Below, piece by piece: positions 9,160 to 16,096 of a stretch of DNA of 17,896 bases (its first letter is position 1; each line of letters begins with the position of its first letter). Where the stretch lies: positions 1-17,896 of the forward strand of contig CAZPHI010000038.1 of the NCBI GenBank assembly GCA_964586425.1, in the 5' to 3' direction. The position numbers and the translations under genes are program-made. The stretch is from CAZPHI01 sp964586425. GTDB lineage: Bacteria; Bacillota; Clostridia; Lachnospirales; Lachnospiraceae. The notes under the pieces are model-generated. The model did no database searches and was not told the origin of the DNA. It saw only the letters and a program-made list of their open reading frames with translations.

Positions 9160-9187
9160 AATCTATCCTCCTGCCTGAGTGATTTGT
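9160..9187 (-). repeat. Repeat copy B, carrying the dxr Shine-Dalgarno
   Basis: On the minus strand the core ACAAATCACTCAGGCA is followed by the SD AGGAGG and then ATAGATT, directly before the dxr ATG. A near-identical copy (one extra G) lies at 9302-9330, and the core plus GGAGGA recurs at 12333-12355 before pyrH. The flank TTCGT just 5' of this core matches TTCAT at the pyrH copy, so the shared unit may be slightly longer. Confidence 0.85.
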
Positions 9188-9301
9188 ACGAAGGCACGCG
9201 ACACTAAATCACGAATGTGATTTTGGGTCTGCGATAACAACAATTTGAGCTCAGCCTCAAATTGTATGATTGTAAGAATCGGCTCATCAGAGCGATTCGT
9301 C
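9188..9301 (-). other. Three-hairpin insert between two direct repeats, cdsA-dxr gap
   Basis: This non-coding 114-nt stretch is bracketed by the two repeat copies. In minus-strand order it can form: hairpin 1 (9298-9276, 9 bp with one bulged base, ATCA-type loop); hairpin 2 (9265-9240, 10 bp perfect, 6-nt loop GCTGAG); and hairpin 3 (9233-9197), whose core is 7 bp AAATCAC/GTGATTT (9223-9206) around a 4-nt loop and extends outward with mismatches. None has a T run after it, so none looks like an intrinsic terminator. It could be a small inserted repeat element, a structured leader for dxr, or both. I do not recognise it as a named RNA family. Confidence 0.6.
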
Positions 9302-9330
9302 AATCTATCCTCCCTGCCTGAGTGATTTGT
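9302..9330 (-). repeat. Repeat copy A, 143 nt upstream of copy B
   Basis: The minus strand reads the same core as copy B, then GGGAGGATAGATT with one extra G. It contains a full SD-like sequence, but no start codon follows at a usable distance, so it looks like a duplicated ribosome-binding region left behind when the intervening 114 nt were inserted. It begins 11 nt after the cdsA stop codon. Confidence 0.85.
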
Positions 9331-9340
9331 GGTTTTATTG

Positions 9341-10147
9341 TTATATTCTATGAATCAAAAAGCTAACTACCCAATACACTACAGGCGCAGTATATATTAC
9401 ACTGTCATAGCGGTCTAATATACCACCATGACCGGGTATCAGTTTACCATAATCCTTAACATTATGATTTCTCTTAATTGCCGATGCAGCCAAGTCCCCC
9501 ACAATTGATAGCAGAGCACCACACGCACTTGCAATAGCAAAAGTAATGACTGGTGCAGCTACATCCGTCATATTATCGGCAACAACCATGCCAAACAAAG
9601 CTCCTATTACAGCTGAACCTGCAATACCACCAATTGCCCCCTCTATAGTCTTCTTAGGTGAAAGCTCTGGTGCCATCTTATGCTTTCCAAAGAGTACACC
9701 TGTAAAATAAGCAAATGTATCACTTACCCATGAACATATGAATATAAGCCATACTATATACTGTCCATTATTAAGTTCTCTTGTCTGATATATATATGAT
9801 AACATTACAGCGACATATATTATACCAACATAAGCTAGGAATGCCTGCTCCGAATTATATTTTGGAAACTGTACAACATATATTGACATAATAATCATAA
9901 ATGCTGCTACCAAAATAACAACAGTGTATCTATCCTGCACAAAATATACACTAATGTAATATATTATTGCACATAAATAGCCTGCTATTCCAATTAATTT
10001 ATCGTGAATCCCAACTACTCTGTATAATTCCATCATTCCAATCAATGAGATTGCAAAACATAATCCATACAGGTAATAACTGCCAACAAGTAACGATGAA
10101 ATCGTAAATATTGCCAGAACTATTCCGCTTAAAATTCTTGTCTTCAA
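9341..10147 (-). CDS. cdsA: Phosphatidate cytidylyltransferase (CDP-diglyceride synthase)
   Basis: CdsA makes CDP-diacylglycerol from phosphatidate and CTP, the branch point of phospholipid synthesis, in the cytoplasmic membrane. The protein is nearly all hydrophobic segments, and its C-terminal part carries the family signature at 222-248: SAIKR, then KDYGK and PGHGG, ending LDRYD. Other conserved parts are SWVSDTFAYFTG (139-150) and SPKKTIEG. The preferred start is TTG at 10147 (268 aa, beginning with KTRILSGI as is usual for CdsA), because GGAGGG lies 7 nt upstream of it. The longer reading frame opens with GTG at 10162, but that codon overlaps this SD and has none of its own. It follows uppS closely and is separated from dxr by a repeat-flanked insert. 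Confidence 0.95.
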   Translation of the reverse strand: MKTRILSGIVLAIFTISSLLVGSYYLYGLCFAISLIGMMELYRVVGIHDKLIGIAGYLCAIIYYISVYFVQDRYTVVILVAAFMIIMSIYVVQFPKYNSEQAFLAYVGIIYVAVMLSYIYQTRELNNGQYIVWLIFICSWVSDTFAYFTGVLFGKHKMAPELSPKKTIEGAIGGIAGSAVIGALFGMVVADNMTDVAAPVITFAIASACGALLSIVGDLAASAIKRNHNVKDYGKLIPGHGGILDRYDSVIYTAPVVYWVVSFLIHRI

Positions 10148-10175
10148 GTTAAAACCCTCCACTCATTATGGAATG

Positions 10176-10907
10176 TTACTCTGTAACTGCTCCAAAACGT
10201 CTCTCTCTTTTATTATACTTTTCAAATGCTTTGATTAGTTCTTCTTCATTAAAATCAGGCCATAATGTATCAGTAAAATAGAATTCAGTATACGCAAGCT
10301 GCCATGGTAAGAAGTTAGATAATCTCTGTTCTCCGCTTGTTCTTATTAATAAATCGGGGTCAGGTATGTCCCATGTGTCAAGATTACCTGATATAAGCTT
10401 TTCATCTATATCCTCTGGTTTTATTTCATCATCAGCAATCTTTTGTGCTATCTTTTTAACAGCTCTTACGATTTCATCACGACCACCATAATTAATTGCA
10501 ATCGTAAAATTAAGTCCGGTGTTATTCTTCGTCTTTTCCTCAAGATTCTCAATACTCTCTATAATATCCTTGCTAAGTCCGGAAACCTGTCCAATAACTC
10601 GACAACGTACATTATTCTTCATAGATTTTTTGACACAATCTTTGAGGTAGGTTCTTAGAATACGCATGAGTGTACCAACCTCTTCTTCTGAACGTTTCCA
10701 GTTTTCTGTTGAGAATGCATAAACAGTAAAATACTTCACTCCTGCATCATCAACAACCGTCAGCATATCTTCAACAACTTTACTTCCCTGAACATGCCCA
10801 TAGGTACGTGGCATTAATCTTTTTTTTGCCCATCGGCCATTACCATCAAGTATAACAGCTACATGCTGTGGTATCTTAAGTCCTAATTTATCATTAAAAT
10901 TATCCAA
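10176..10907 (-). CDS. uppS: Undecaprenyl diphosphate synthase (cis-prenyltransferase)
   Basis: UppS condenses isopentenyl diphosphate units onto farnesyl diphosphate to make the C55 lipid carrier for peptidoglycan and other wall polymers. The 243 residues include the pyrophosphate-binding and catalytic motif ILDGNGRWAKKR (19-30, D21), GHVQG (37-41; the family often has GHRxG), FSTENWKR (65-72), NYGGRDEI (139-146), PDLLIRTSGEQRLSNF (184-199) and LAYTEFYF with E208. The start is TTG at 10907, preceded by GGAG with a 7-nt spacer; the ATG just upstream is out of frame and stops after six codons. It consumes products of the isoprenoid route whose enzymes Dxr and IspG are encoded downstream in the same unit. 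Confidence 0.97.
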   Translation of the reverse strand: MDNFNDKLGLKIPQHVAVILDGNGRWAKKRLMPRTYGHVQGSKVVEDMLTVVDDAGVKYFTVYAFSTENWKRSEEEVGTLMRILRTYLKDCVKKSMKNNVRCRVIGQVSGLSKDIIESIENLEEKTKNNTGLNFTIAINYGGRDEIVRAVKKIAQKIADDEIKPEDIDEKLISGNLDTWDIPDPDLLIRTSGEQRLSNFLPWQLAYTEFYFTDTLWPDFNEEELIKAFEKYNKRERRFGAVTE

Positions 10908-10988
10908 TACAAATCTCCATTCAAATCATAAGCCTTACTGCCTTAACAGCATTTGCAAAAATTATTATATTCTCTTTCTAAACAATTA

Positions 10989-11031
10989 GCTGCCATCCCT
11001 TAACAGTAGATACTGTATAAAAGATGGCAGC
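10989..11031 (-). other. Hairpin in the frr-uppS gap
   Basis: Within the 137-nt gap, GCTGCCATC (minus 11031-11023) pairs perfectly with GATGGCAGC (10997-10989), 9 bp, and the loop contains a second palindrome, ACAGTA/TACTGT (11003-11016). The bases after it on the minus strand (TAATTGTTTAG) are only modestly T-rich. It may be a weak terminator or an RNA processing/stability element that separates frr from the lipid genes. The rest of the gap has no convincing promoter. Confidence 0.5.
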
Positions 11032-11044
11032 CTTATTGATAAAA

Positions 11045-11596
11045 TTATACTGTAAGAATTTCTTTTGTCTTATCTTCAACAGCTTTATCAACTTCAGCAA
11101 TATACTTGTCTGTAAGTTTCTGAACCTTATCTTCTGTATCCTTAAGTTCATCTTCTGAAATCTCATTAGCTTTATTCTGCTTCTTAAATAAATCATTAGC
11201 ATCACGACGTACATTACGAATTGCAACCTTAGCAGCTTCGCCCTTTTTCTTAATATCCTTTGCTAATTCTTTACGTCTGTCCTCTGTTAATTCAGGGAAT
11301 ACCAATCTAATTATCTTGCCATCATTATTAGGTGTAAGACCAAGGTCTGATACAAGAATTGCCTTCTCTATCTCTTTAATAAGACTTGCTTCCCATGGCT
11401 GAATCTGAATTATTCTTGCTTCAGGTACTGAAATATTAGCAACCTGCTGTAATGAAGTTGGTGTTCCATAATACTCAACTTTAATCTTATCAAGAATATG
11501 TGGATTAGCTCTTCCAGCTCTAATTGTTGTATAATCCTCAACTAAAGTATCAATTGTTTTGCTCATTTTCTCTTCAAACTCTTTAATATCGCTCAT
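11045..11596 (-). CDS. frr: Ribosome recycling factor
   Basis: RRF works with EF-G in the cytoplasm to split the post-termination ribosome. The 183-residue product has the expected RAGRANP motif (26-32), the YYGTPTSLQQVANISVPEAR stretch (42-61), QPWEASLIKEIEKAI, then LTPNNDG and the basic RKELAKDIKKKGEAAK helix of the three-helix bundle. Two ATGs are available. The downstream one at 11596 is chosen because GGAGGA lies directly before it and because it gives the usual length; the upstream ATG at 11614 would put this SD inside the coding region. It follows pyrH with a 36-nt gap, the classical order. Confidence 0.96.
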   Translation of the reverse strand: MSDIKEFEEKMSKTIDTLVEDYTTIRAGRANPHILDKIKVEYYGTPTSLQQVANISVPEARIIQIQPWEASLIKEIEKAILVSDLGLTPNNDGKIIRLVFPELTEDRRKELAKDIKKKGEAAKVAIRNVRRDANDLFKKQNKANEISEDELKDTEDKVQKLTDKYIAEVDKAVEDKTKEILTV

Positions 11597-11632
11597 AAAT
11601 CCTCCAAAAATCATTAATTTAAATTATTATAA

Positions 11633-12328
11633 TTATACTGTAACTTTTGTTCCAGTGAATTTACTGCTTAATGCGTTAAGAATACTATTTTCTTCATTAA
11701 GTCCAAATACCATAAGAGGCATCTTATTTTCCATACACATAACTGATGCTGTCATATCAATAACGCCCAGTTTCTTATCTACTACTTCCTGAATTGATAT
11801 CTCATCATACTTCTTAGCTGCTGGATTCGTCTTAGGATCACTGTCATACACTCCATCAATTGCCTTAGCAAGAAGTATTGCATCTGCATCCATCTCAATT
11901 GCGCGTAATACAATACCTGTATCAGTTGAGAAGTAAGGATGTCCTGTGCCACCAGCAAAAAATACTACCATTCCTTTTGAGAAATACTTATTTGCTCTAT
12001 CTTTAGAGAATAACTTTGTCATACTTCCACATTCAAATGGTGTGAGTATGTTTGTCATAATCCCTTCAGATCTGAATAATTCAGATACATAAATACAGTT
12101 CATAATAGTTGCAAGCATTCCTATCTGGTCTGCCTTTGTTCTATCTATATTATCATTAGAACGACCTCTCCAGTAATTTCCTCCACCTATTACAACGCCT
12201 ACCTGTATACCATCATCTATAATCTTTTTTACCTGTTTTGCAATATCTACAATGATTTCATCATCATATCCTGATTTTTTATTGCCAGCAAGTGCTTCTC
12301 CACTTAGCTTTAAAATTACTCTCTTCAT
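11633..12328 (-). CDS. pyrH: UMP kinase
   Basis: PyrH phosphorylates UMP to UDP, feeding RNA, DNA and UDP-sugar synthesis. It is of the bacterial amino-acid-kinase-fold hexameric type. The 231 residues contain the N-terminal KLSGEAL (7-13), GGGNYWRGR (48-56), DQIGMLATIMN (67-77), FFAGGTGHPYFSTDT (123-137) and KAIDGVYDSDPK (155-166), all typical. ATG at 12328 is preceded by GGAGG with a 5-nt spacer. An ATG four codons further upstream overlaps that SD and is rejected. The whole 32-nt gap to the bactofilin gene is made of the third copy of the window's repeat, which supplies the SD. Confidence 0.97.
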   Translation of the reverse strand: MKRVILKLSGEALAGNKKSGYDDEIIVDIAKQVKKIIDDGIQVGVVIGGGNYWRGRSNDNIDRTKADQIGMLATIMNCIYVSELFRSEGIMTNILTPFECGSMTKLFSKDRANKYFSKGMVVFFAGGTGHPYFSTDTGIVLRAIEMDADAILLAKAIDGVYDSDPKTNPAAKKYDEISIQEVVDKKLGVIDMTASVMCMENKMPLMVFGLNEENSILNALSSKFTGTKVTV

Positions 12329-12332
12329 TATT

Positions 12333-12360
12333 TCCTCCATGCCTGAGTGATTTGTATGAA
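12333..12360 (-). repeat. Repeat copy C, carrying the pyrH Shine-Dalgarno
   Basis: On the minus strand TTCAT is followed by the core ACAAATCACTCAGGCA, then TGGAGGA, the SD of pyrH. The core is identical over 16 nt to the two copies near dxr, about 3 kb away, and the 5' TTC(A/G)T and the SD also match copy B. It fills the bactofilin-pyrH gap almost exactly. Confidence 0.85.
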
Positions 12361-13092
12361 TTATAGTTCAAATACTGATGTTGGATTATTATCAGCATAG
12401 CACTGTGAACATCTACCTTCAATTACTGCACCATTATTAATCTGTACAGATTTAGATTTGATATCACCAACAATAACTGCTGTTGCATCAATTATTACAG
12501 GACCCTGTACATCTATATCACCTTTTACTGCACCTGCAATAACTGCCGATGTAGCTGTAATATTACCAACAACTATACTTCCACCGCCAACTTTAACAAC
12601 GCCATCACTAATAATATTACCATTAATTTTCGCATTATTTGCGAATAATTCTGCTGATTTTGAATCACCAATTATATTACCGCTAACAGTTAATTTTCCA
12701 AGACATTCAACATTGCCTTCTATACATCCAAGTACATCTACAGAGCCTCTAGCAGACATATTACCATTGATTGTAACACCCTTTGTAATTACTGCTGTCT
12801 CATCAAGAACACCTTCATCTTCATTCTGTGGTTCTTCCACAACAGTTTCTTCTACAGCTTTTTCCTCTGGCATATATTCCTGATTATTAGCAGCTTCTGC
12901 TGCAGCTATCTGTTCATCTATTGACATTCCACCAACATATGACACATTGTCATCCTTCTTGTCATTAGCATTATCCAATGTATTAACCATTACATCAGAT
13001 GATGTATCATTTGCGCCTTCCAGTTCAGGATCTGTAACCATCTCATTAACAGCCTGTGATAAATCATCTTTAAAGTCCTTAAAAAATCCCAT
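12361..13092 (-). CDS. Bactofilin (polymer-forming cytoskeletal protein)
   Basis: Bactofilins polymerise without nucleotide into filaments at the membrane and position cell-wall enzymes. Residues about 98-228 form the bactofilin domain: short beta-strand repeats with recurrent G-N/D-I/V/M turns (near 110, 126, 138, 158, 176, 191 and 209), as expected of the right-handed beta-helix. The N-terminal 95 residues are acidic and low in complexity, except for the first 19 (MGFFKDFKDDLSQAVNEMV), which look like an amphipathic, possibly membrane-binding helix. The C-terminal tail contains CSQC (228-231). The start is ATG at 13092 (243 aa), 8 nt after GGAGG; a GTG at 13107 touching the previous stop is rejected because this SD would fall within it. 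It lies 14 nt after the deacetylase gene, suggesting a joint role in envelope shaping. Confidence 0.9.
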   Translation of the reverse strand: MGFFKDFKDDLSQAVNEMVTDPELEGANDTSSDVMVNTLDNANDKKDDNVSYVGGMSIDEQIAAAEAANNQEYMPEEKAVEETVVEEPQNEDEGVLDETAVITKGVTINGNMSARGSVDVLGCIEGNVECLGKLTVSGNIIGDSKSAELFANNAKINGNIISDGVVKVGGGSIVVGNITATSAVIAGAVKGDIDVQGPVIIDATAVIVGDIKSKSVQINNGAVIEGRCSQCYADNNPTSVFEL

Positions 13093-13106
13093 TGATTCTT
13101 CCTCCA

Positions 13107-14138
13107 CTATTCATAAACTCTATGTTGAACTGGAACAGTTTCTGATGTTATTGGCAACACCTTAACTCCCATTTCCTTTAACTTTGTAAGTATCTGAGGT
13201 AATGCATCTGCTGTTGTATCTTTTGTATTAGAATCGTGCATCAACACCACAGCCTCATTAGCGACACTTTCAATTCCGCTTATTACATTATTATATATTT
13301 CTTCTGTACTAAGTTTTGTACTAGATGCATCTCCTGACGCAACATTCCAATCAAAATATGTAATACCATTCTTTTTCAAATACGAAGCACACTCTGCGAT
13401 TTCTATCTTAGTAACCGTATTACTTGAGCCACCTGGAAATCTGTACACAACAGGCTTATAGCCAGTCTTGGCAAGCAAGAAATTCTGTAAGCCAAATACA
13501 TCATCAATATAGTTTTCCATACTTGAATATATTAAATCGTATCTATGAGATGTAGAATGCATTGCCAATGTATGCCCTTCATTAATTATTCTCTGATATC
13601 TTGCAATAGAAGGTTCATCATCATATGCAATAACAAAAAATGTTGCTTTAACTCCAAACTGTGACAATATATCCAATATACGATCAGTATTGACTGAAGG
13701 TCCATCATCGAATGTCAGATAAACCTTTTTCTCATTGATTTTATCATTTTCAGCTGTTACATTCAAGTCTGTATTTTCAACTTTTAACGCATTTTCCTGA
13801 GAATCAGAAATATTCGATGATTCTGTCGTTTTTTCTTCTACATACGCATCTTTTTTATCTGTTTCTGATTCTGTACTTACCGTTGCTTCAATATCTATAT
13901 TGATACTTCCATCAACCTGTCCTTTTTGTACTGCCTTATCATTGCTTGATACTATTGTATCCCTTCGTCCTTCAAGAATTTTATCTAATTTGCTCTGTAA
14001 TTTTGACATTCTAAAGAATAATATAATACATAAAACCGTAGGAATAATTATCATAACTACAGCTATAGTAATAATCATCTTCTTCATACGTTTAATACGT
14101 TTTTTCCTATATTCCAAATCATTCTCTTCAGAATTCAT
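13107..14138 (-). CDS. Membrane-anchored NodB-type polysaccharide deacetylase
   Basis: This is a carbohydrate esterase family 4 enzyme, which removes acetyl groups from peptidoglycan or other N-acetylated glycans. The 343 residues comprise a basic cytoplasmic start (1-20), one transmembrane segment (about 21-42), a Ser/Thr/acidic linker (45-136) and a NodB domain (137-333) that would lie outside the cell. The CE4 motifs are seen: TFDDGP (142-147, D144 and D145), HSTSH (194-198), RFPGGSSN (233-240), FDWNVASGD (262-270) and VLMHDS (298-303, H301). The DD...HxxxH metal triad and the late His are intact, so it is probably active. ATG at 14138 follows GGAGG by 5 nt; the TTG at 14150 is rejected. 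The substrate (peptidoglycan GlcNAc or MurNAc, or a secondary polymer) cannot be told. Confidence 0.93.
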   Translation of the reverse strand: MNSEENDLEYRKKRIKRMKKMIITIAVVMIIIPTVLCIILFFRMSKLQSKLDKILEGRRDTIVSSNDKAVQKGQVDGSINIDIEATVSTESETDKKDAYVEEKTTESSNISDSQENALKVENTDLNVTAENDKINEKKVYLTFDDGPSVNTDRILDILSQFGVKATFFVIAYDDEPSIARYQRIINEGHTLAMHSTSHRYDLIYSSMENYIDDVFGLQNFLLAKTGYKPVVYRFPGGSSNTVTKIEIAECASYLKKNGITYFDWNVASGDASSTKLSTEEIYNNVISGIESVANEAVVLMHDSNTKDTTADALPQILTKLKEMGVKVLPITSETVPVQHRVYE

Positions 14139-14164
14139 ATTAACCTCCAAAAACAGATAGATAT

Positions 14165-14173
14165 ATTATATCA
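14165..14173 (-). promoter_or_regulatory. Extended -10 promoter for the deacetylase-to-polC unit
   Basis: The minus strand reads TGATATAAT, a perfect extended -10 (TGnTATAAT), with a partial -35 (TTCAAT) at 17-nt spacing. The start of transcription would fall near 14158, about 20 nt before the deacetylase ATG, leaving just the SD in the leader. It lies immediately after the terminator of the glycosyltransferase gene and is the only good promoter I see for the long downstream operon. Confidence 0.75.
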
Positions 14174-14217
14174 CAACTTGTCGAATTATTGAAGAAAATA
14201 ATTGATGAAATAATATT

Positions 14218-14289
14218 AATTTTATCAAAAAAATAGAATGACAAGTCATATTAAAGTTTATGACTTGCATTCTATTCTATGATAAAATT
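14218..14289 (-). terminator. Long-stem terminator of the glycosyltransferase gene
   Basis: The stem pairs 14232-14250 with 14259-14276: about 18 bp with one bulged base at 14241 and an 8-nt loop. On the minus strand a run of seven Ts (14233-14227) sits at and after its 3' foot. Beyond a small internal loop a further 10-bp inverted repeat (14218-14227 with 14280-14289) extends the palindrome up to the stop codon. The T run makes termination on the minus strand the clear reading. Confidence 0.88.
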
Positions 14290-16073
14290 TAATTCCACCT
14301 ATATATCTCAAATTTTCTACCGAATGATGTATCATTTCCAATATATTCAAGATTTTTTGTAATCTTTAATTCTTCTAAAAATTTCAGGTAAACTTCTTTT
14401 TCTTCATACTTCTTTTCTGGTTTAAACTGATTATCTATAACTACAGCATCATCTATATTATCTTCCAAATAACTCTGTTTAAATACTGAGACATCCATAA
14501 TAAGATAAAGTTTTCTATTAGAATCCTGTGTTTTGTATGTATTCAAGCTATTCTCTTGTTTCAATAAGTCGTCATAGCTCGTAATAAAGCATTCATTAGA
14601 ATCCAACATTCTATACGAATAACATGTAGCAAGCCAATATTGACTTAACAAAAGTACAAAATCCGAATCATTAGAAATCTCTTCTAAAGTAACTCCTTCC
14701 GGATTTCTTGTAAACAGATAATTATATGTACCCATAATATGATTTGTAACCATGAACACCATACAAATCGCAACAATCACACATCTTTGCACAATCCTTT
14801 TCTTCAATATTGTGCCTGACACCCTATACAATATATATGAAAAGATAACTATCGCCACAGGGAATATAATAAAGAGATACCTATCAGTACAATTTCCCAT
14901 ATGATTAATTGCTATGATTTTGGCCACTATCAAAATATGGAATATTGCAGCAATGAATAATGCAAATACATCATAATGCCAATTATTCTTGTTTTCTATA
15001 ATAGCTTTTATTTGAGTAACAACTTTATTTTTAATATTTTTAAACCATTGCTCATTTCTAAAAACAAAACACATTGGTATTGCCATAAATAATATAATTC
15101 CTATAGCAAGAACAATATAATATAATGTCATATTTTCATAAAAACTATTTTTAATTCCAATTAATTCATTAAAAACAAACGCAAAACAAATCCTTAACTG
15201 CATTCGAAATGAATATTTGAAATTGGCTTTATAGCATTTATCACCTATAAGATGTTCAATTGTCGCAGGAAATATGATAATTGATAATACTGTAGCGCCA
15301 AGAACTGTACCGGCATATTTAAATAATGTTTTGAATCTCTTTGTAATAAGAAAATAAACACACATGCAGGCTGTTAACATAAATGCCATAACTAAAAACA
15401 AATGTACCGTTAACGCACCACATAACGTTGATATAAATAATTTGATTAATATGTTCTTCTTCAAATCATCCTTATGTTTAAACACCATACATGTATAGTA
15501 TACAAACATCATTGTAAACATTGTCGCCAGAGCATAAAGTCTTAAGAACATAAATGTATTAACTGCACCTATTGTAAAGCCAAAGAATGCAATCGCAATT
15601 ATACCCATCCATTTTGAATTAGTTAAGCTCTTTACAGTTTTATACAGGAATATCTGTGTGAAGATAAATGCTATCACATTAACAAAATATGCAAACCATT
15701 TTGAATATGTTCCTGGAAATAATGAGCAGATTGCATTGACTATCATATATTGCAGAGGTGGATTAAGATCATTCACCTGATTATAATATACCGAATCAAA
15801 TGAGAATCTATGCTCATTATCAACTGTCAAATAATTCTTAAATATATCTGAGCTAAGCCATTCATTGACATTGTCGGATTCCAGGCCATCATCTGATAAA
15901 GCTACATGTGGTTGATAATAACTGTTAGATAAACCGTAGGTCCACATCTCATCAGAATGAAAATCATCTTTCTTATATTGGAACACATATGTAATGTAAC
16001 ACAACTGCATAATAATTATAAAGCCTATAATTCCCCATAAAAATGCTTTATTGTTTTTTACTTTATTAAACAT
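14289..16073 (-). CDS. GT-C type integral membrane glycosyltransferase, substrate unknown
   Basis: This 594-residue protein has an N-terminal membrane segment (about 12-30), then a first outer loop with the acidic motif DDFHSDE (36-42). This fits the catalytic Asp/Glu of GT-C enzymes (PMT/ArnT-like), which use lipid-linked sugars. DLNPPLQYMIVN and FLRLYALATMF also recall that superfamily. Roughly ten to twelve hydrophobic segments follow up to about 460, then a soluble C-terminal part of about 130 residues. ATG at 16073 is preferred. The ATG at 16109 lies inside the stem of the upstream terminator and lacks an SD. The chosen start has GGAGAGG 13 nt upstream, which is rather far, so the exact start is uncertain. 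Terminators flank the gene on both sides and no strong promoter is visible, so it may rely on read-through from tsf. Confidence 0.8.
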   Translation of the reverse strand: MFNKVKNNKAFLWGIIGFIIIMQLCYITYVFQYKKDDFHSDEMWTYGLSNSYYQPHVALSDDGLESDNVNEWLSSDIFKNYLTVDNEHRFSFDSVYYNQVNDLNPPLQYMIVNAICSLFPGTYSKWFAYFVNVIAFIFTQIFLYKTVKSLTNSKWMGIIAIAFFGFTIGAVNTFMFLRLYALATMFTMMFVYYTCMVFKHKDDLKKNILIKLFISTLCGALTVHLFLVMAFMLTACMCVYFLITKRFKTLFKYAGTVLGATVLSIIIFPATIEHLIGDKCYKANFKYSFRMQLRICFAFVFNELIGIKNSFYENMTLYYIVLAIGIILFMAIPMCFVFRNEQWFKNIKNKVVTQIKAIIENKNNWHYDVFALFIAAIFHILIVAKIIAINHMGNCTDRYLFIIFPVAIVIFSYILYRVSGTILKKRIVQRCVIVAICMVFMVTNHIMGTYNYLFTRNPEGVTLEEISNDSDFVLLLSQYWLATCYSYRMLDSNECFITSYDDLLKQENSLNTYKTQDSNRKLYLIMDVSVFKQSYLEDNIDDAVVIDNQFKPEKKYEEKEVYLKFLEELKITKNLEYIGNDTSFGRKFEIYRWN

Positions 16074-16096
16074 ACTTATTAAATAACCTCTCCATA

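Noticed and set aside
9197..9298. Hairpins in the cdsA-dxr gap as intrinsic terminators
   Set aside because: No T run follows any of the three stems on the minus strand, and dxr has no promoter of its own after them that I can support.
9160..9330. CRISPR array
   Set aside because: Only two copies with a 114-nt interval that is itself palindromic, and no cas genes; not an array.
10964..10969. TATAAT on the minus strand upstream of uppS as a promoter
   Set aside because: No acceptable -35 at 16-18 nt (the bases are AGCTAA, CAGCTA or GCAGCT) and no TG extension; likely chance in AT-rich DNA.
11045..11643. Shared TTATACTGTAA at the ends of both pyrH and frr
   Set aside because: The two genes happen to end with the same Thr-Val-stop codons; an 11-nt match is explained by this coincidence and has no further structure.
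12458..12883. 141-codon plus-strand open frame across the bactofilin gene
   Set aside because: The Ser/Thr/Ile/Pro-rich product follows from reading the repetitive beta-helix codons backwards; no SD and no family resemblance.
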